A stretch of 36,552 bases of DNA from a bacterium (GTDB taxonomy: Bacteria > Cyanobacteriota > Vampirovibrionia > Gastranaerophilales > Gastranaerophilaceae), in the NCBI GenBank assembly GCA_017626055.1, contig JAGAJM010000013.1:1-36552 (forward strand). Direction: 5' to 3'. The translations under genes were made by a program, and so were the position numbers. Positions 7,642 through 16,273 of this stretch are shown here, in pieces (within the stretch, counting starts at the first letter, position 1; the number at the start of each line of letters is the position of its first letter). The notes under the pieces were generated by a model, which worked only from the letters and a program-made list of their open reading frames with translations, ran no database searches and was not told the DNA's origin.

Positions 7642-9386
7642 TGTATATTTCTTCAACTAACTTGATAACTCAAAAACTTAATACATTGCGTATGCAACAA
7701 GTTCAGGGTGGAAATTCTGTTGCACAATCTATTCAACCAACATTTAATGGAAATTTAATTTCTCAGTATTTAGACAATGTTGCTAAAATCAATGCTCCTA
7801 TTGTTAATAAACCAAGTGAGGTTGAAAAAATTACAGAGGTTAATGCTGATAAAAAACCATACAAAAATAATTTAAAAACTTTATTTTTGACTAATAGTGC
7901 AAATATTATGGCTATTATTCCAAGAACATTTAATGCTAAAGATTTGAATGGTAATGAATATATTGATGGCTCAGAACAATGTGGTACATTCTTGAATGCT
8001 ATTGATAGATTAGATGAAATGAAATCTTTGGGTATCAATACGTTACACCTTCTTCCAATAAATACTCCTGGTAAAAATCACGCTAAAGGGGTAGCTGGTT
8101 CTGTTTATGCTCCAGAAGATTTATTAAAGATTGACCCAATGTTGATCGATAAAAATGATCCTCGTTCTGATATTGAGCAATTCAAGGCTTTTATTGATGC
8201 ATGTCATGATAGAGATATTCGAGTGATGGTGGATTTGCCAAGTTGTGCGTCTTATGATTTGTATCATGCTAAACCAGAATTGATGGCAAAAGAACGTAAT
8301 GGTATGCCAAAAACTCCACAAGGCTGGGAAGATATTAGAATGTTCCAACCTTGGGAAGATGAAGGTAAAAGAACTTTAAATCCAGAACTTCTTGAATATC
8401 ATAGAAAATTTGTTGATATTATGATTGATGCTGGCGTGGATGGTATTAGAGCCGATGTAGCTAGAGCGAAACCTGTTGAATTTTGGGATATTATTATTCC
8501 ATATTCAAGAAAACGTGATCCAGAGTTCGGATGGTTAGCGGAAACTTATACGTATGAAGATGCTTCCCCTCAGGCTAATATGCCTTATGATAGACCAGAA
8601 GATTCTTTACGTGCTGGTTTTGATACGTATTATGGACAATATCATATTTTCCATGAGTGGACTTCAGCAAAAGATTTACACGATTACGTTATTGATAATT
8701 TGAATATGTCTTATAGGGTTGAACGTGGAAAATCATTGATTGGTTCATTTGCAACTCACGATGATATTTCACCAATGTTCCATGGTGGTGAAATATACTG
8801 TAATATGACAACAGGGCTTCAGGTAACTTTACCTATGACTAACCCATACTTTGTTGATGGTTTCCAATCAGGTGATTACTATGTATATCCGTACAAAGAT
8901 GACTATGCAACAGAAACTATGACAGATAAACATGAACGAGAAGTTCACTGGGGCAAATTAGATATCTTTAATATCTCAAGAAAACCTGGCGGAAATGACC
9001 CTCAAATTGGTGAATTCATGAAGTCTGCATTAAAATTTAGAGAAGATTATGCTCATGTGTTGAAACGTGGTTCGTATATTGTTCTTGATAAAGAAAAAGA
9101 TAAATTAGATCAAGTTATTGCTTTTGCTCGTCATAGACATGGCAAGACATTACTTGTTCTTGCAAATAAAAATGTAAACAGAAATGTTGCTTGTAAGGTT
9201 CAAGTTCCTACATTAAGAGAAAATCAAAAATTGGTGAACTTATTACCAGCTTATGGTGAAGAAAGTAAGTTCCAAGTATCAAAAGGTGAAATTGCCGTCG
9301 ATTTAGCTCCAGGTAGAATTCATGTGTTTGAAATTGAAACTCCTTACATTGAAACTTATACAAAACAAGTTTATAAACAACACTAA
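7641..9386 (+). CDS. GH13 (alpha-amylase superfamily) enzyme with an N-terminal extension
   Basis: 581 residues: an extension of about 80 residues containing 'QPTFNGN', then a (beta/alpha)8 glycosidase barrel and a C-terminal beta domain. GH13 residues are present: nucleophile D272 in 'GIRADVA', acid/base E301 in 'GWLAETY', and H373-D374 in 'FATHDD'. Region I is altered: after D198 it reads LPSCAS rather than the usual D-x-V-x-N-H, and region IV has T where N is usual. So it acts, or acted, on alpha-glucans or a small alpha-glucoside, but specificity is unclear; a transferase is possible. No signal peptide, so cytoplasmic. AAGGAGGG at 7624-7631 drives translation and the start overlaps the upstream stop. 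The operon links it to two membrane proteins, which is unusual for a glycogen enzyme. Confidence 0.82.
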   Translation: MYISSTNLITQKLNTLRMQQVQGGNSVAQSIQPTFNGNLISQYLDNVAKINAPIVNKPSEVEKITEVNADKKPYKNNLKTLFLTNSANIMAIIPRTFNAKDLNGNEYIDGSEQCGTFLNAIDRLDEMKSLGINTLHLLPINTPGKNHAKGVAGSVYAPEDLLKIDPMLIDKNDPRSDIEQFKAFIDACHDRDIRVMVDLPSCASYDLYHAKPELMAKERNGMPKTPQGWEDIRMFQPWEDEGKRTLNPELLEYHRKFVDIMIDAGVDGIRADVARAKPVEFWDIIIPYSRKRDPEFGWLAETYTYEDASPQANMPYDRPEDSLRAGFDTYYGQYHIFHEWTSAKDLHDYVIDNLNMSYRVERGKSLIGSFATHDDISPMFHGGEIYCNMTTGLQVTLPMTNPYFVDGFQSGDYYVYPYKDDYATETMTDKHEREVHWGKLDIFNISRKPGGNDPQIGEFMKSALKFREDYAHVLKRGSYIVLDKEKDKLDQVIAFARHRHGKTLLVLANKNVNRNVACKVQVPTLRENQKLVNLLPAYGEESKFQVSKGEIAVDLAPGRIHVFEIETPYIETYTKQVYKQH

Positions 9387-9470
9387 ACTTTACATTCTGT
9401 TAAATAAAGGCAAAAATCTCGTCCGAAATGTTTTTAATCATTATGTAGGTAATTTACAGGAGTTATTGTA

Positions 9471-10574
9471 ATGGTTAGAATCGATCCGACGAAAATTGCG
9501 TCTTATGCAGTTGATGCTGCTAGCAGAGCACTTAAATCTGCATCAAAATCAGCAGAAGAGATATCTAGAGAAGTAGAAATGGTTCCTAGATATTTAGAAG
9601 TAGCAACATTATCTAAGGGTGCATATAGATTTACGCCAGAAGACATTAAAGCTTTAACAAAGGCTTTTGGAGAATTTGATACTGCGCTTTGCAAAATGGA
9701 TGTGGTTAAGGAGCTTTTGTCAATTGGTGTTTCAAAAGGTGAACCATTATCTGTAAAAGAAATGTCTGCATTTTTGAAATCGGCGAGTTCTTTGGAGCCT
9801 CAAGAACAACAAAATGTTTTGAAGTTTATGAGAAAAATCAAAGAAGTTGATGTGGTAGATTATAACGAAGAATATGTTACAAAAAACTTTACGCTTGAAA
9901 ATTTCAGGAAAAAACATTTCAAGAGTTATGCAGAGTGGCATACTAAACATATGGGTTGGGATGCTGAAAGATTAGAACAGGAATTTGTAAAATTCTATGA
10001 AGGTCAAAGACTTAATGAATTTAATCTTGTGAGATACGATTATTATAGAAAATTGCATAGCGTACGTCCTATGGATGTTTCTCAAATTTTAACTACAAGA
10101 GGTTATAATTTTACAGAAGGTGTTGGGAAATGTGATTCTCCTGAGGCTTTAGCAGAAATTGTTAAGGCTTTAGGTCCTGAAAAATATCAAAGAATCCAGT
10201 TCTTAGAACAGACCCTTGTAGATGCTTACAAGTTGAGTGGTGGCAATATGGATTTTGTAAACGATCTTTTAAGAGGTTTTTATGTTCCAGAAGCAAAGGC
10301 TATTGTAAGAGCATTGAAAAATGATCCGCAAAAAGCAGAAGCTATACTTAAAACTTATAAATGTCACACAGATGAAAATCCTACTGTGTTCGATAAGAGT
10401 TTGGCTACTCAGCGTAGAGAAATGCTTAAAGAACTTCAAGTTCAAGAGCAAGTTAATACTCTTCCTTTAGGTGTAAAAGAAGATGTATTTGGTCCTCCAA
10501 ACTTAGAAGGTGGTAAAAATAGAATTATCAGTGGTAACTACGAAGGCGGTAAGCATAGTAGGCGTCGTAGATAG
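9471..10574 (+). CDS. Uncharacterised soluble helical protein
   Basis: 367 residues, no family recognised. There is no signal peptide or membrane segment. It is mostly helical and charged throughout, with an alanine/serine-rich amphipathic N-terminus (about 10-35) and a strongly basic last four residues (RRRR) after a glycine-rich stretch. CAGGAG upstream of ATG is a good ribosome site. It lies 84 nt after the GH13 gene on the same strand with no obvious terminator between, so it may be in the same transcription unit. Its stop is 2 nt from the convergent leuC stop. Confidence 0.7.
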   Translation: MVRIDPTKIASYAVDAASRALKSASKSAEEISREVEMVPRYLEVATLSKGAYRFTPEDIKALTKAFGEFDTALCKMDVVKELLSIGVSKGEPLSVKEMSAFLKSASSLEPQEQQNVLKFMRKIKEVDVVDYNEEYVTKNFTLENFRKKHFKSYAEWHTKHMGWDAERLEQEFVKFYEGQRLNEFNLVRYDYYRKLHSVRPMDVSQILTTRGYNFTEGVGKCDSPEALAEIVKALGPEKYQRIQFLEQTLVDAYKLSGGNMDFVNDLLRGFYVPEAKAIVRALKNDPQKAEAILKTYKCHTDENPTVFDKSLATQRREMLKELQVQEQVNTLPLGVKEDVFGPPNLEGGKNRIISGNYEGGKHSRRRR

Positions 10575-10576
10575 AT

Positions 10577-11818
10577 TTACTTATTGCTAATGTAACCATT
10601 TAATGCAGTGTAAGCTGCAACGTATGGTGATGCTAAGTAAATATAACCTTTAGTGTTACCCAATCTTCCTTGGAAGTTTCTATTTTGTGTTGTCAAACAA
10701 ACTTCATCGTCAGCTAATATGCCAGCATGAATACCAACACAAGGTCCACAACCTGGAGAAAGAATTGTTGCGTTAGAATCAATAAATGTTTCTAGCAAAC
10801 CTTCTTGTAGTGCTTGTTTGTAAACATCTCTTGATGCTGGACAAATTAACATCCTTACATCTGGGTGAACTTTTTTGCCTTTTAAGATACTAGCAACAGT
10901 TCTCATATCTTCAATTCTGCCGTTAGTACAAGTCCCAACATAAACTTGTTGAACTTTAATGTCGTTTAAATCTTTTGCAAGTTTTGTGTTATCAACTGTA
11001 TGAGGACAAGAAACAGTGTGTTCAATAGTTGCTGCATCTATTTCGATTACTCTTTCATAAATAGCATCAGCATCTGGTTTTATAACTTGGAATTTATCCC
11101 CACGTCCACGAGATTCTAAATATTCTTTAGTTTTTTCGTCAGGTACAAATAAACCACATTTTGCGCCAGCTTCAACTGCCATATTTGCAAGAGTAAAGCG
11201 TTCAGCCATACACATATTATCAATTGTTTCACCGCAGAATTCTAATGCTTTGTATGTTGCACCATCAGCACCAATCATTCCAATAAGGTGAAGCATTAAA
11301 TCTTTTGAACAAATACCTTCGTTGAATTTACCAGTTACAACGATTTTAAAAGTTGAAGGTACTTTTAACCAAGTTTTGCCTAACGCCATCGCAACTGCAA
11401 CGTCAGTTGAACCCATACCAGTTGCAAAAGCTCCTAAAGCTCCTGATGTACAAGTATGTGAATCAGCACCAACTAAGATTTCAGTTGGGTTAACGAATGT
11501 TTCAACAAGTCTTTGGTGGCAAACTCCAGAGCCAATTTCAGAAAGAACCGCGCCATATTCTTTAGAAAAATCTCTTAGAATTGTGTGCATGTTTGATAAT
11601 TCTTTTTTAGGACTAGGTGCAGCGTGGTCGATAAACAAAATTGTACGTTCTGGGTTGTGTAATTTTTCTTTTCCTAGTTTTTTGAATTCTTGTACAGTTA
11701 AAGGTCCAGTACCATCTTGAACTGCACAAACATCAACGTTTGCAATTACTAATTCGCCAGCTTTAACATTTTTTCCTGCGTGGTTAGATATAATTTTTTC
11801 TACTAAAGTTTGTCCCAT
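10577..11818 (-). CDS. leuC: 3-isopropylmalate dehydratase, large subunit
   Basis: Aconitase-family enzyme of leucine synthesis that isomerises 2-isopropylmalate to 3-isopropylmalate. It has 413 residues, the length of the shorter bacterial/archaeal-type LeuC (about 420), rather than the 465-residue E. coli type. The 4Fe-4S ligands are visible: C297 in 'VGTCTNGR', and C357 and C360 in 'SPGCGPC'. 'GADSHTCTSG' (118-126) is the aconitase substrate loop. GTGAGG precedes ATG. The small subunit (leuD) is not adjacent, so the complex must be completed from elsewhere. A homoaconitase activity cannot be excluded from sequence. The gene is divergent from rpsE. Confidence 0.9.
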   Translation of the reverse strand: MGQTLVEKIISNHAGKNVKAGELVIANVDVCAVQDGTGPLTVQEFKKLGKEKLHNPERTILFIDHAAPSPKKELSNMHTILRDFSKEYGAVLSEIGSGVCHQRLVETFVNPTEILVGADSHTCTSGALGAFATGMGSTDVAVAMALGKTWLKVPSTFKIVVTGKFNEGICSKDLMLHLIGMIGADGATYKALEFCGETIDNMCMAERFTLANMAVEAGAKCGLFVPDEKTKEYLESRGRGDKFQVIKPDADAIYERVIEIDAATIEHTVSCPHTVDNTKLAKDLNDIKVQQVYVGTCTNGRIEDMRTVASILKGKKVHPDVRMLICPASRDVYKQALQEGLLETFIDSNATILSPGCGPCVGIHAGILADDEVCLTTQNRNFQGRLGNTKGYIYLASPYVAAYTALNGYISNK

Positions 11819-11959
11819 GTGTCTTTCCTCACTCTCTAATATTTCTATAATAAAACAAATATTTTAGATTTGAGTTATTCTATATAAAATCTTTAATAAA
11901 TATTAAATTAGTGCTTGATTTTTCAGTGTTTTCTTGTTACGATTTTGCTTGTCAGAAGT

Positions 11960-12064
11960 AAATAGCTCCAATACGATTTCCAAATAGCTTTAAATAGCTT
12001 ATGTTTTGGCGTATTGACACATAAGTCGGGTAGCCCAAAACCTGCAAAACAAATTTATTACTTA
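11960..12064 (+). promoter_or_regulatory. Leader/promoter region of the rpsE operon
   Basis: The 278-nt gap between leuC and rpsE holds three AAATAGCT copies (11960-11967, 11982-11989, 11992-11999; the last two exactly 10 bp apart), a 7-bp inverted repeat CTTATGT (11998-12004)/ACATAAG (12019-12025), and TTTTGG (12004-12009) that can instead pair with CCAAAA (12035-12040). A weak promoter TTTCCA (11977-11982), 17 bases, TATGTT (12000-12005) overlaps the repeats. This could be a regulated promoter or a ribosomal-protein leader; I cannot decide. Confidence 0.4.
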
Positions 12065-12096
12065 AATTAGAATTAAATTACGAAAGGTAAAAATCA

Positions 12097-12735
12097 ATGG
12101 AAAACAATGAAGAATTAAATGTAACTGAAGTTGCAGCTGAAGAAACAGTAGTTGAAGAAGCTACAGTTGAAGTTGCTTCTGAAGAAGAAAAACCTTCTAA
12201 AGGCAGAAAAGGCCGTGCTAGAAAACAAAAAATCGAAACAACTGAAGAAAAACCACAATCTGAATGGACTGAAAGAGTTGTTCAAATCAGCCGTGTAACT
12301 AAAGTTGTTAAAGGTGGTAAAAAACTTAGCTTCCGTGCTATCGTTATCGTTGGTAACCAAAAAGGTCAAGTAGGTATCGGTTGTGCTAAAGCTTCTGAAG
12401 TTATTATCGCTATCCAAAAAGCTATCGCTGATGGTAGAAAAAATGTTATCAATGTACCTATTTTCAAAACAACTATTCCACACCCAATCACAGGAAGATC
12501 TGGTGCTGGTGCAGTTATGTTAAGACCAGCTTCTGAAGGTACTGGTATTATCGCAGGTGGTGCTGTTCGTTTAGTGTTAGAACTTGCTGGTATTGAAAAC
12601 ATTCTTTCAAAATCTTTAGGTTCAAAATCACCTCTAAATGCTGCTAGTGCTACTATCGAAGCTCTAAAAGCTCTTAAACCATTCAGTGAAGTTGCTAAAA
12701 AACGTGGCTTAACAATGGCTGAACTATTAAACTAG
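12097..12735 (+). CDS. rpsE: 30S ribosomal protein S5 with an acidic N-terminal extension
   Basis: S5 helps form the 30S decoding centre and mRNA entry. It has 212 residues against the usual 160-175. The S5 core begins near residue 57 ('[18 protein letters not shown]') and contains the double-stranded-RNA-binding domain and the C-terminal S5 domain ('[16 protein letters not shown]'). The first ~55 residues are an extension: Glu/Val/Ala-rich to about residue 32, then a Lys/Arg-rich patch. ACGAAAGG precedes ATG, so the extension is translated from the only well-placed start. It is the first gene of a detached part of the spc operon. Confidence 0.96.
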   Translation: MENNEELNVTEVAAEETVVEEATVEVASEEEKPSKGRKGRARKQKIETTEEKPQSEWTERVVQISRVTKVVKGGKKLSFRAIVIVGNQKGQVGIGCAKASEVIIAIQKAIADGRKNVINVPIFKTTIPHPITGRSGAGAVMLRPASEGTGIIAGGAVRLVLELAGIENILSKSLGSKSPLNAASATIEALKALKPFSEVAKKRGLTMAELLN

Positions 12736-12768
12736 TATAGAAAATCAAAATTATAAGGAAATAAAATC

Positions 12769-12960
12769 ATGGCAGATAAAAAATCAAATACAATTAAAAT
12801 TAAACTTGTTAGAAGTTTAATCGGCTGTTCAGAAAAACAACGTAACGTTGTTAGAGGTCTTGGTTTAACTAAAAGAGATCAAGTGGTAGAACACAGTGAA
12901 TCAGCTACAATTATGGGTATGGTTAACAAAGTTTCTCACTTATTAGAAATTGTTAAGTAA
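12769..12960 (+). CDS. rpmD: 50S ribosomal protein L30
   Basis: 63 residues, the normal length. 'IKLVRSLIGCSEKQRNVVRGLGLTK' type core (quoted in part: IKLVRSLIGC, RGLGL) followed by 'MVNKVSHLLEIV' is the typical L30 pattern. Its position between rpsE and rplO is the standard order. It is of note because many cyanobacteria lack L30. TAAGGAA precedes the ATG. Confidence 0.95.
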   Translation: MADKKSNTIKIKLVRSLIGCSEKQRNVVRGLGLTKRDQVVEHSESATIMGMVNKVSHLLEIVK

Positions 12961-13012
12961 TCGCCCACCAATCGGTAAATATTATAAAATATAAAGAAAG
13001 AAGGAAAATAAT

Positions 13013-13462
13013 ATGGCAAATATTACATTAGAAGATTTAAGACCTGCTGAAGGTTCTACATCTAAATCTAAAAGAGTTGGTCGTGGCCGTTCTTCTGGTC
13101 ATGGTAAAACTTCTTGCCGTGGTCATAACGGTGAAGGTCAAAGATCTGGTAACTCTAGCAAAAGAGGTTTTGAAGGTGGTCAAATGCCAGCTTACAGAAG
13201 ATTACCAAAATTGAAAGGTTTCCAAGTTTACTCAAAACTTAACTATGCTCAAATCAATGTTGGCAGATTAGATGATCTTGGATTAAAAGAAGTTTCTTTA
13301 GATTCATTAAAAGAAGTTCTTACAATTCACCCAACTTGCGTTGGTTTAAGAGTTTTAGGTAATGGTGAAGTTAAATCAGCTATTACAGTTAAAGCATCTT
13401 ATGTAACACCATCAGCAAAAGAAAAAATTGAAGCAGCAGGCGGAAAGGTTGAGTTAGTATAA
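13013..13462 (+). CDS. rplO: 50S ribosomal protein L15
   Basis: 149 residues, normal. The glycine/arginine-rich N-terminus ('GRGRSSGHGKTSCRG', 'RGFEGGQMP') that threads into 23S rRNA is followed by the L15 core ('INVGRLDDLG', 'VLGNGEV'). AGAAGGAA precedes ATG. Its stop overlaps the secY start (TAATG), so L15 and SecY synthesis are coupled, as in the classic spc operon. Confidence 0.96.
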   Translation: MANITLEDLRPAEGSTSKSKRVGRGRSSGHGKTSCRGHNGEGQRSGNSSKRGFEGGQMPAYRRLPKLKGFQVYSKLNYAQINVGRLDDLGLKEVSLDSLKEVLTIHPTCVGLRVLGNGEVKSAITVKASYVTPSAKEKIEAAGGKVELV

Positions 13463-14805
13463 TGGCACAACAAAGTGTTAAAATGCCTACAACTGAAGAT
13501 TTGATGTCAATGTGGAATGCTTCTGGTCTGAAACAGAAGATTATATTTACGTTGATTATGATTGCAGTTTGGAGATTTGGTGTTCAATTACCTTTGTATG
13601 GTATTAACAATGAAGTTTTTGCTAATATTGCACAAGGTAACAACATTGTAGGTTTCTTAGACTTGTTCTCAGGTGGTGCTTTAGGTAAGGTTTCAGTTCT
13701 TGCTTTAGGTATCGGACCATTTATCACATCTTCAATTATTGTTCAACTTGTTTCTGTTGTTATTCCTGCGTTGGAAAAATTACAGAAAGAAGAGGGAGAA
13801 GCAGGCAGAAGAAAATTGTCTCAATATACAAGAGTGTTTACTGTTGTATTAGCAATTTTCCAATCATTTATTTTCATGTTGTATTTGCATCATTTACCAG
13901 GGGCAATTATTTCAACAGTAAACCCTTACGTATTTTATGCTAGTTCAATATGTGTTTTGACAGCAGGTGCTGTTCTTGTAATGTGGATTTCTGAATTGAT
14001 TACTGAAAACGGAATTGGTAATGGTGGTTCACTTGTTATCTTCTGTGGTATCTTATCAGGTATTCCTATTTACGCATCAAGAACTGCTATGATTGTTAAA
14101 TCAAACAATCAAATGCTTATGGGCTTGATGGTATTACTTACAATATTCTTCTTGGCAATGATTCTAATTGTAATCATGCAAGAGGCTGTTAGAAAAGTAA
14201 TTATTGTAAATCCTAAAAGACAGATTGGTAATAAAGTTTATGGTGGTATGAATTCATTCATTCCATTTAAACTTAATCCAGGTGGCGTAATGCCAATTAT
14301 CTTTGCTATTGCAATCTTGTTGTTCCCATCAACAATTTTGACTTTAGTTGGTCAAGCTAATATTAAATCAGTTGCGGTAAGTAACTTTATTGTTAAACTT
14401 AACCAGATAATGAGTCCAGATGGAATTTGGTATTACTTATTATATGTTGGCTTGATTATTGCGTTAACATTCTTCTACGCTTCAATTATGCCAAATATGC
14501 AGCCAAAGGATATTGCTGATAACTTGAAAAAATATGGTTCATCAATTCCTGGTATCAAACCTGGTAAACCAACTGCAGATGCTTTAGATAAAATCTTGTC
14601 TAAAACAACTTTTATTGGTGCTATTGGGTTAGGTATCATTGCATTAGTTCCATCATTAGCAAGTTATTTGACAAAAATTGAGACATTACAAGGTATTGGT
14701 GCAACATCTCTAATCATTATGGTAGGGGTAGCGCTTGATTTAATTAACCAAGTAAAAACTCACTTGTTGGCAAGAAATTACGAATCATTCTTAAAGAATA
14801 TGTAA
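13462..14805 (+). CDS. secY: Protein translocase channel subunit SecY
   Basis: Central pore of the Sec translocon in the inner membrane. 447 residues with about ten membrane helices, normal length. Recognisable are 'FGVQLPLYGI' in TM1, the plug region with 'FLDLFSGGALGKVSVLALGIGPFI', given here in part (SGGALGK, ALGIGP), 'GIGNGGSLVIF' and 'PGIKPGKPT' in the cytoplasmic C5 loop. It ends the rpsE-rpmD-rplO-secY run and is followed by a strong terminator; adk, map and infA do not follow. Confidence 0.97.
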   Translation: MAQQSVKMPTTEDLMSMWNASGLKQKIIFTLIMIAVWRFGVQLPLYGINNEVFANIAQGNNIVGFLDLFSGGALGKVSVLALGIGPFITSSIIVQLVSVVIPALEKLQKEEGEAGRRKLSQYTRVFTVVLAIFQSFIFMLYLHHLPGAIISTVNPYVFYASSICVLTAGAVLVMWISELITENGIGNGGSLVIFCGILSGIPIYASRTAMIVKSNNQMLMGLMVLLTIFFLAMILIVIMQEAVRKVIIVNPKRQIGNKVYGGMNSFIPFKLNPGGVMPIIFAIAILLFPSTILTLVGQANIKSVAVSNFIVKLNQIMSPDGIWYYLLYVGLIIALTFFYASIMPNMQPKDIADNLKKYGSSIPGIKPGKPTADALDKILSKTTFIGAIGLGIIALVPSLASYLTKIETLQGIGATSLIIMVGVALDLINQVKTHLLARNYESFLKNM

Positions 14806-14824
14806 TTTTAACAATAAATTAAAA

Positions 14825-14862
14825 AGAGGTTCAAGTTAATTCTTGAGCCTCTTTTTTTTTTG
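14825..14862 (+). terminator. Intrinsic terminator of the rpsE-secY operon
   Basis: An 11-bp stem (14825-14835 with 14842-14852, one G-U pair) is followed by ten Ts. It ends right at the stop of the convergent mtaB gene, for which A-rich sequence on the other side may also serve. Confidence 0.9.
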
Positions 14863-16146
14863 TTATATGATTTCTCCGTATATTATACCTTTTTCGTATT
14901 TTGTAAGTTTTACTTTTTGTAGGGTGTTAAACAAGTCTTTTTTGTCTGAAATTATTTGAACAGTTAAATAATTACGAGTTACTCCTTTGAGGTTCCCAGA
15001 ATGTTTATCTGGACGTTTCTCTATAAGTACTTCGTGGATTTTTCCAATGTTTTTTGTGATAAATTCTTCGTATTTTTGTTTTGAAATGTTTTTGATAATC
15101 GTAGCTCTATCGTTTTTAATCTCATCTGAGTTTTGGTCTGGAAGACTTTCACCTATTGTTCCTTTACGTTTTGAGTATGGGAATGTGTGGATTTGAGTTA
15201 ATCCAGATTTTTCTAAATTTTTACGAGTAATTTCAAAATCTTCGTTGGTTTCACCCGCAAATCCAGTGATAATATCACTTCCTAAAAATGGTAAATCAAA
15301 TGTTTTGTTAATTTGTTCGATTTGGTTTAAGTAAAATTCTGTTTTATAAAATCTGTTCATAGAACGTAGTGTTTTATCGTTTGCTGATTGAAGTGATAGG
15401 TGAAAATGCGGACAGAATTTTTTTGAATTTCTTAAATATTCTAACATTTCATCTGTGATTTCTGTTGGATTAAGTGAACCTAGGCGAAATCGTTCGATAG
15501 TGGTTTTTTCCTCTATATCTTTTATTAAATCTAGGATAGTTAATCCGAATTCTTTTCCCCATTGTCCGATGTGAATACCAGTTAGGACAACTTCTTTAAA
15601 TCCAAGTTTTGAAAAATTATTGATTTGTTCTATTATAAATTTAGAATCTGCACTTCTGCTTTTTCCACGAGCCTTCCATATGATGCAGTAAGTACAACGA
15701 TTATCACATCCATCTTGAATTTTTAGGCTAGCTCGAGTTTTTGAGGTGTCGATAAGTTCTACTTTGTTAAATTCTGATAAATTCATTATATCTTTTGCGT
15801 GAAAACGTTCATCAGAACTTATGTAATCAAACATTTGTAACTTTTCGTCATTACCTATTACGTAATCAATAAAATCATATTCTAACAAGTTTTCTTTTTC
15901 TATCTGTGCAAAACATCCAGTTAAAATTGTTATTAAATTAGTTTTTTTGTTCTTTGCAGAACGTAAAAGATAAAGCGCTTCATTGTCGCTTTTATGAGTA
16001 ACTGAACAAGAATTCAAAATATAAACGTCAGCGTCGTTGATGTTTTTTACTTCTTCAAGTCCGTTGTTTTTTAGGTTTTCTATTATGATAGAGCTTTCAA
16101 ACTGGTTAGATTTACAGCCCATAGTATGAATGTTAAATTTTCTCAT
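14863..16146 (-). CDS. mtaB: tRNA t6A37 methylthiotransferase (MtaB family)
   Basis: Radical-SAM methylthiotransferase that makes ms2t6A at position 37 of ANN-decoding tRNAs. 427 residues. The N-terminal UPF0004 domain has cluster ligands C11 ('MGCKSNQFES'), C47 ('NSCSVTH') and C78 ('LTGCFAQ'). The radical-SAM triad is C147, C151 and C154 ('DGCDNRCTYC'). The C-terminal ~60 residues form a TRAM-like RNA-binding domain. 'KSNQFES' and 'SVTHKSDNEA' favour MtaB over MiaB or RimO. No Shine-Dalgarno is present; a strong promoter places transcription at the ATG, so the mRNA may be leaderless. Confidence 0.9.
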   Translation of the reverse strand: MRKFNIHTMGCKSNQFESSIIIENLKNNGLEEVKNINDADVYILNSCSVTHKSDNEALYLLRSAKNKKTNLITILTGCFAQIEKENLLEYDFIDYVIGNDEKLQMFDYISSDERFHAKDIMNLSEFNKVELIDTSKTRASLKIQDGCDNRCTYCIIWKARGKSRSADSKFIIEQINNFSKLGFKEVVLTGIHIGQWGKEFGLTILDLIKDIEEKTTIERFRLGSLNPTEITDEMLEYLRNSKKFCPHFHLSLQSANDKTLRSMNRFYKTEFYLNQIEQINKTFDLPFLGSDIITGFAGETNEDFEITRKNLEKSGLTQIHTFPYSKRKGTIGESLPDQNSDEIKNDRATIIKNISKQKYEEFITKNIGKIHEVLIEKRPDKHSGNLKGVTRNYLTVQIISDKKDLFNTLQKVKLTKYEKGIIYGEII

Positions 16147-16152
16147 TGCTTT

Positions 16153-16181
16153 ATAATATAAAAAAGAAAAATAATTGTAAA
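16153..16181 (-). promoter_or_regulatory. Promoter of mtaB, leaderless geometry
   Basis: On the - strand TTTACA (16176-16181), 17 bases, TATTAT (16153-16158), then exactly 6 nt (AAAGCA) and ATG. Transcription starting 6-7 nt past the -10 would begin at the start codon. Confidence 0.7.
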
Positions 16182-16217
16182 TATTTATGTCTTTTTGTTA
16201 TTACATTAGCAAAAAAT

Positions 16218-16246
16218 TTTACTTTCCGTTTTTACATGTGTATAAT
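16218..16246 (+). promoter_or_regulatory. Promoter of the 16274 gene
   Basis: TTTACT (16218-16223), 17 bases, TATAAT (16241-16246). It gives a 5' leader of about 20 nt holding GAAAGGGTAAAGG as ribosome site. Confidence 0.7.
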
Positions 16247-16273
16247 CAAAGTGTGAAAGGGTAAAGGTGTTTT

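Noticed and set aside
9401..9430. Possible sigma-28-like promoter before the 9471 gene (TAAA...TCCGAAAT)
   Set aside because: Only 5 of 8 bases of the -10 octamer match and the spacer is 13, too short.
12014..12019. TTGACA as -35 for rpsE
   Set aside because: No acceptable -10 lies 15-19 bases downstream (the sequence there is AAAACC).
12001..12024. Seven-codon leader peptide (MFWRIDT) in the rpsE leader
   Set aside because: No ribosome site and no attenuator-like T-run after it; such short frames are expected by chance.
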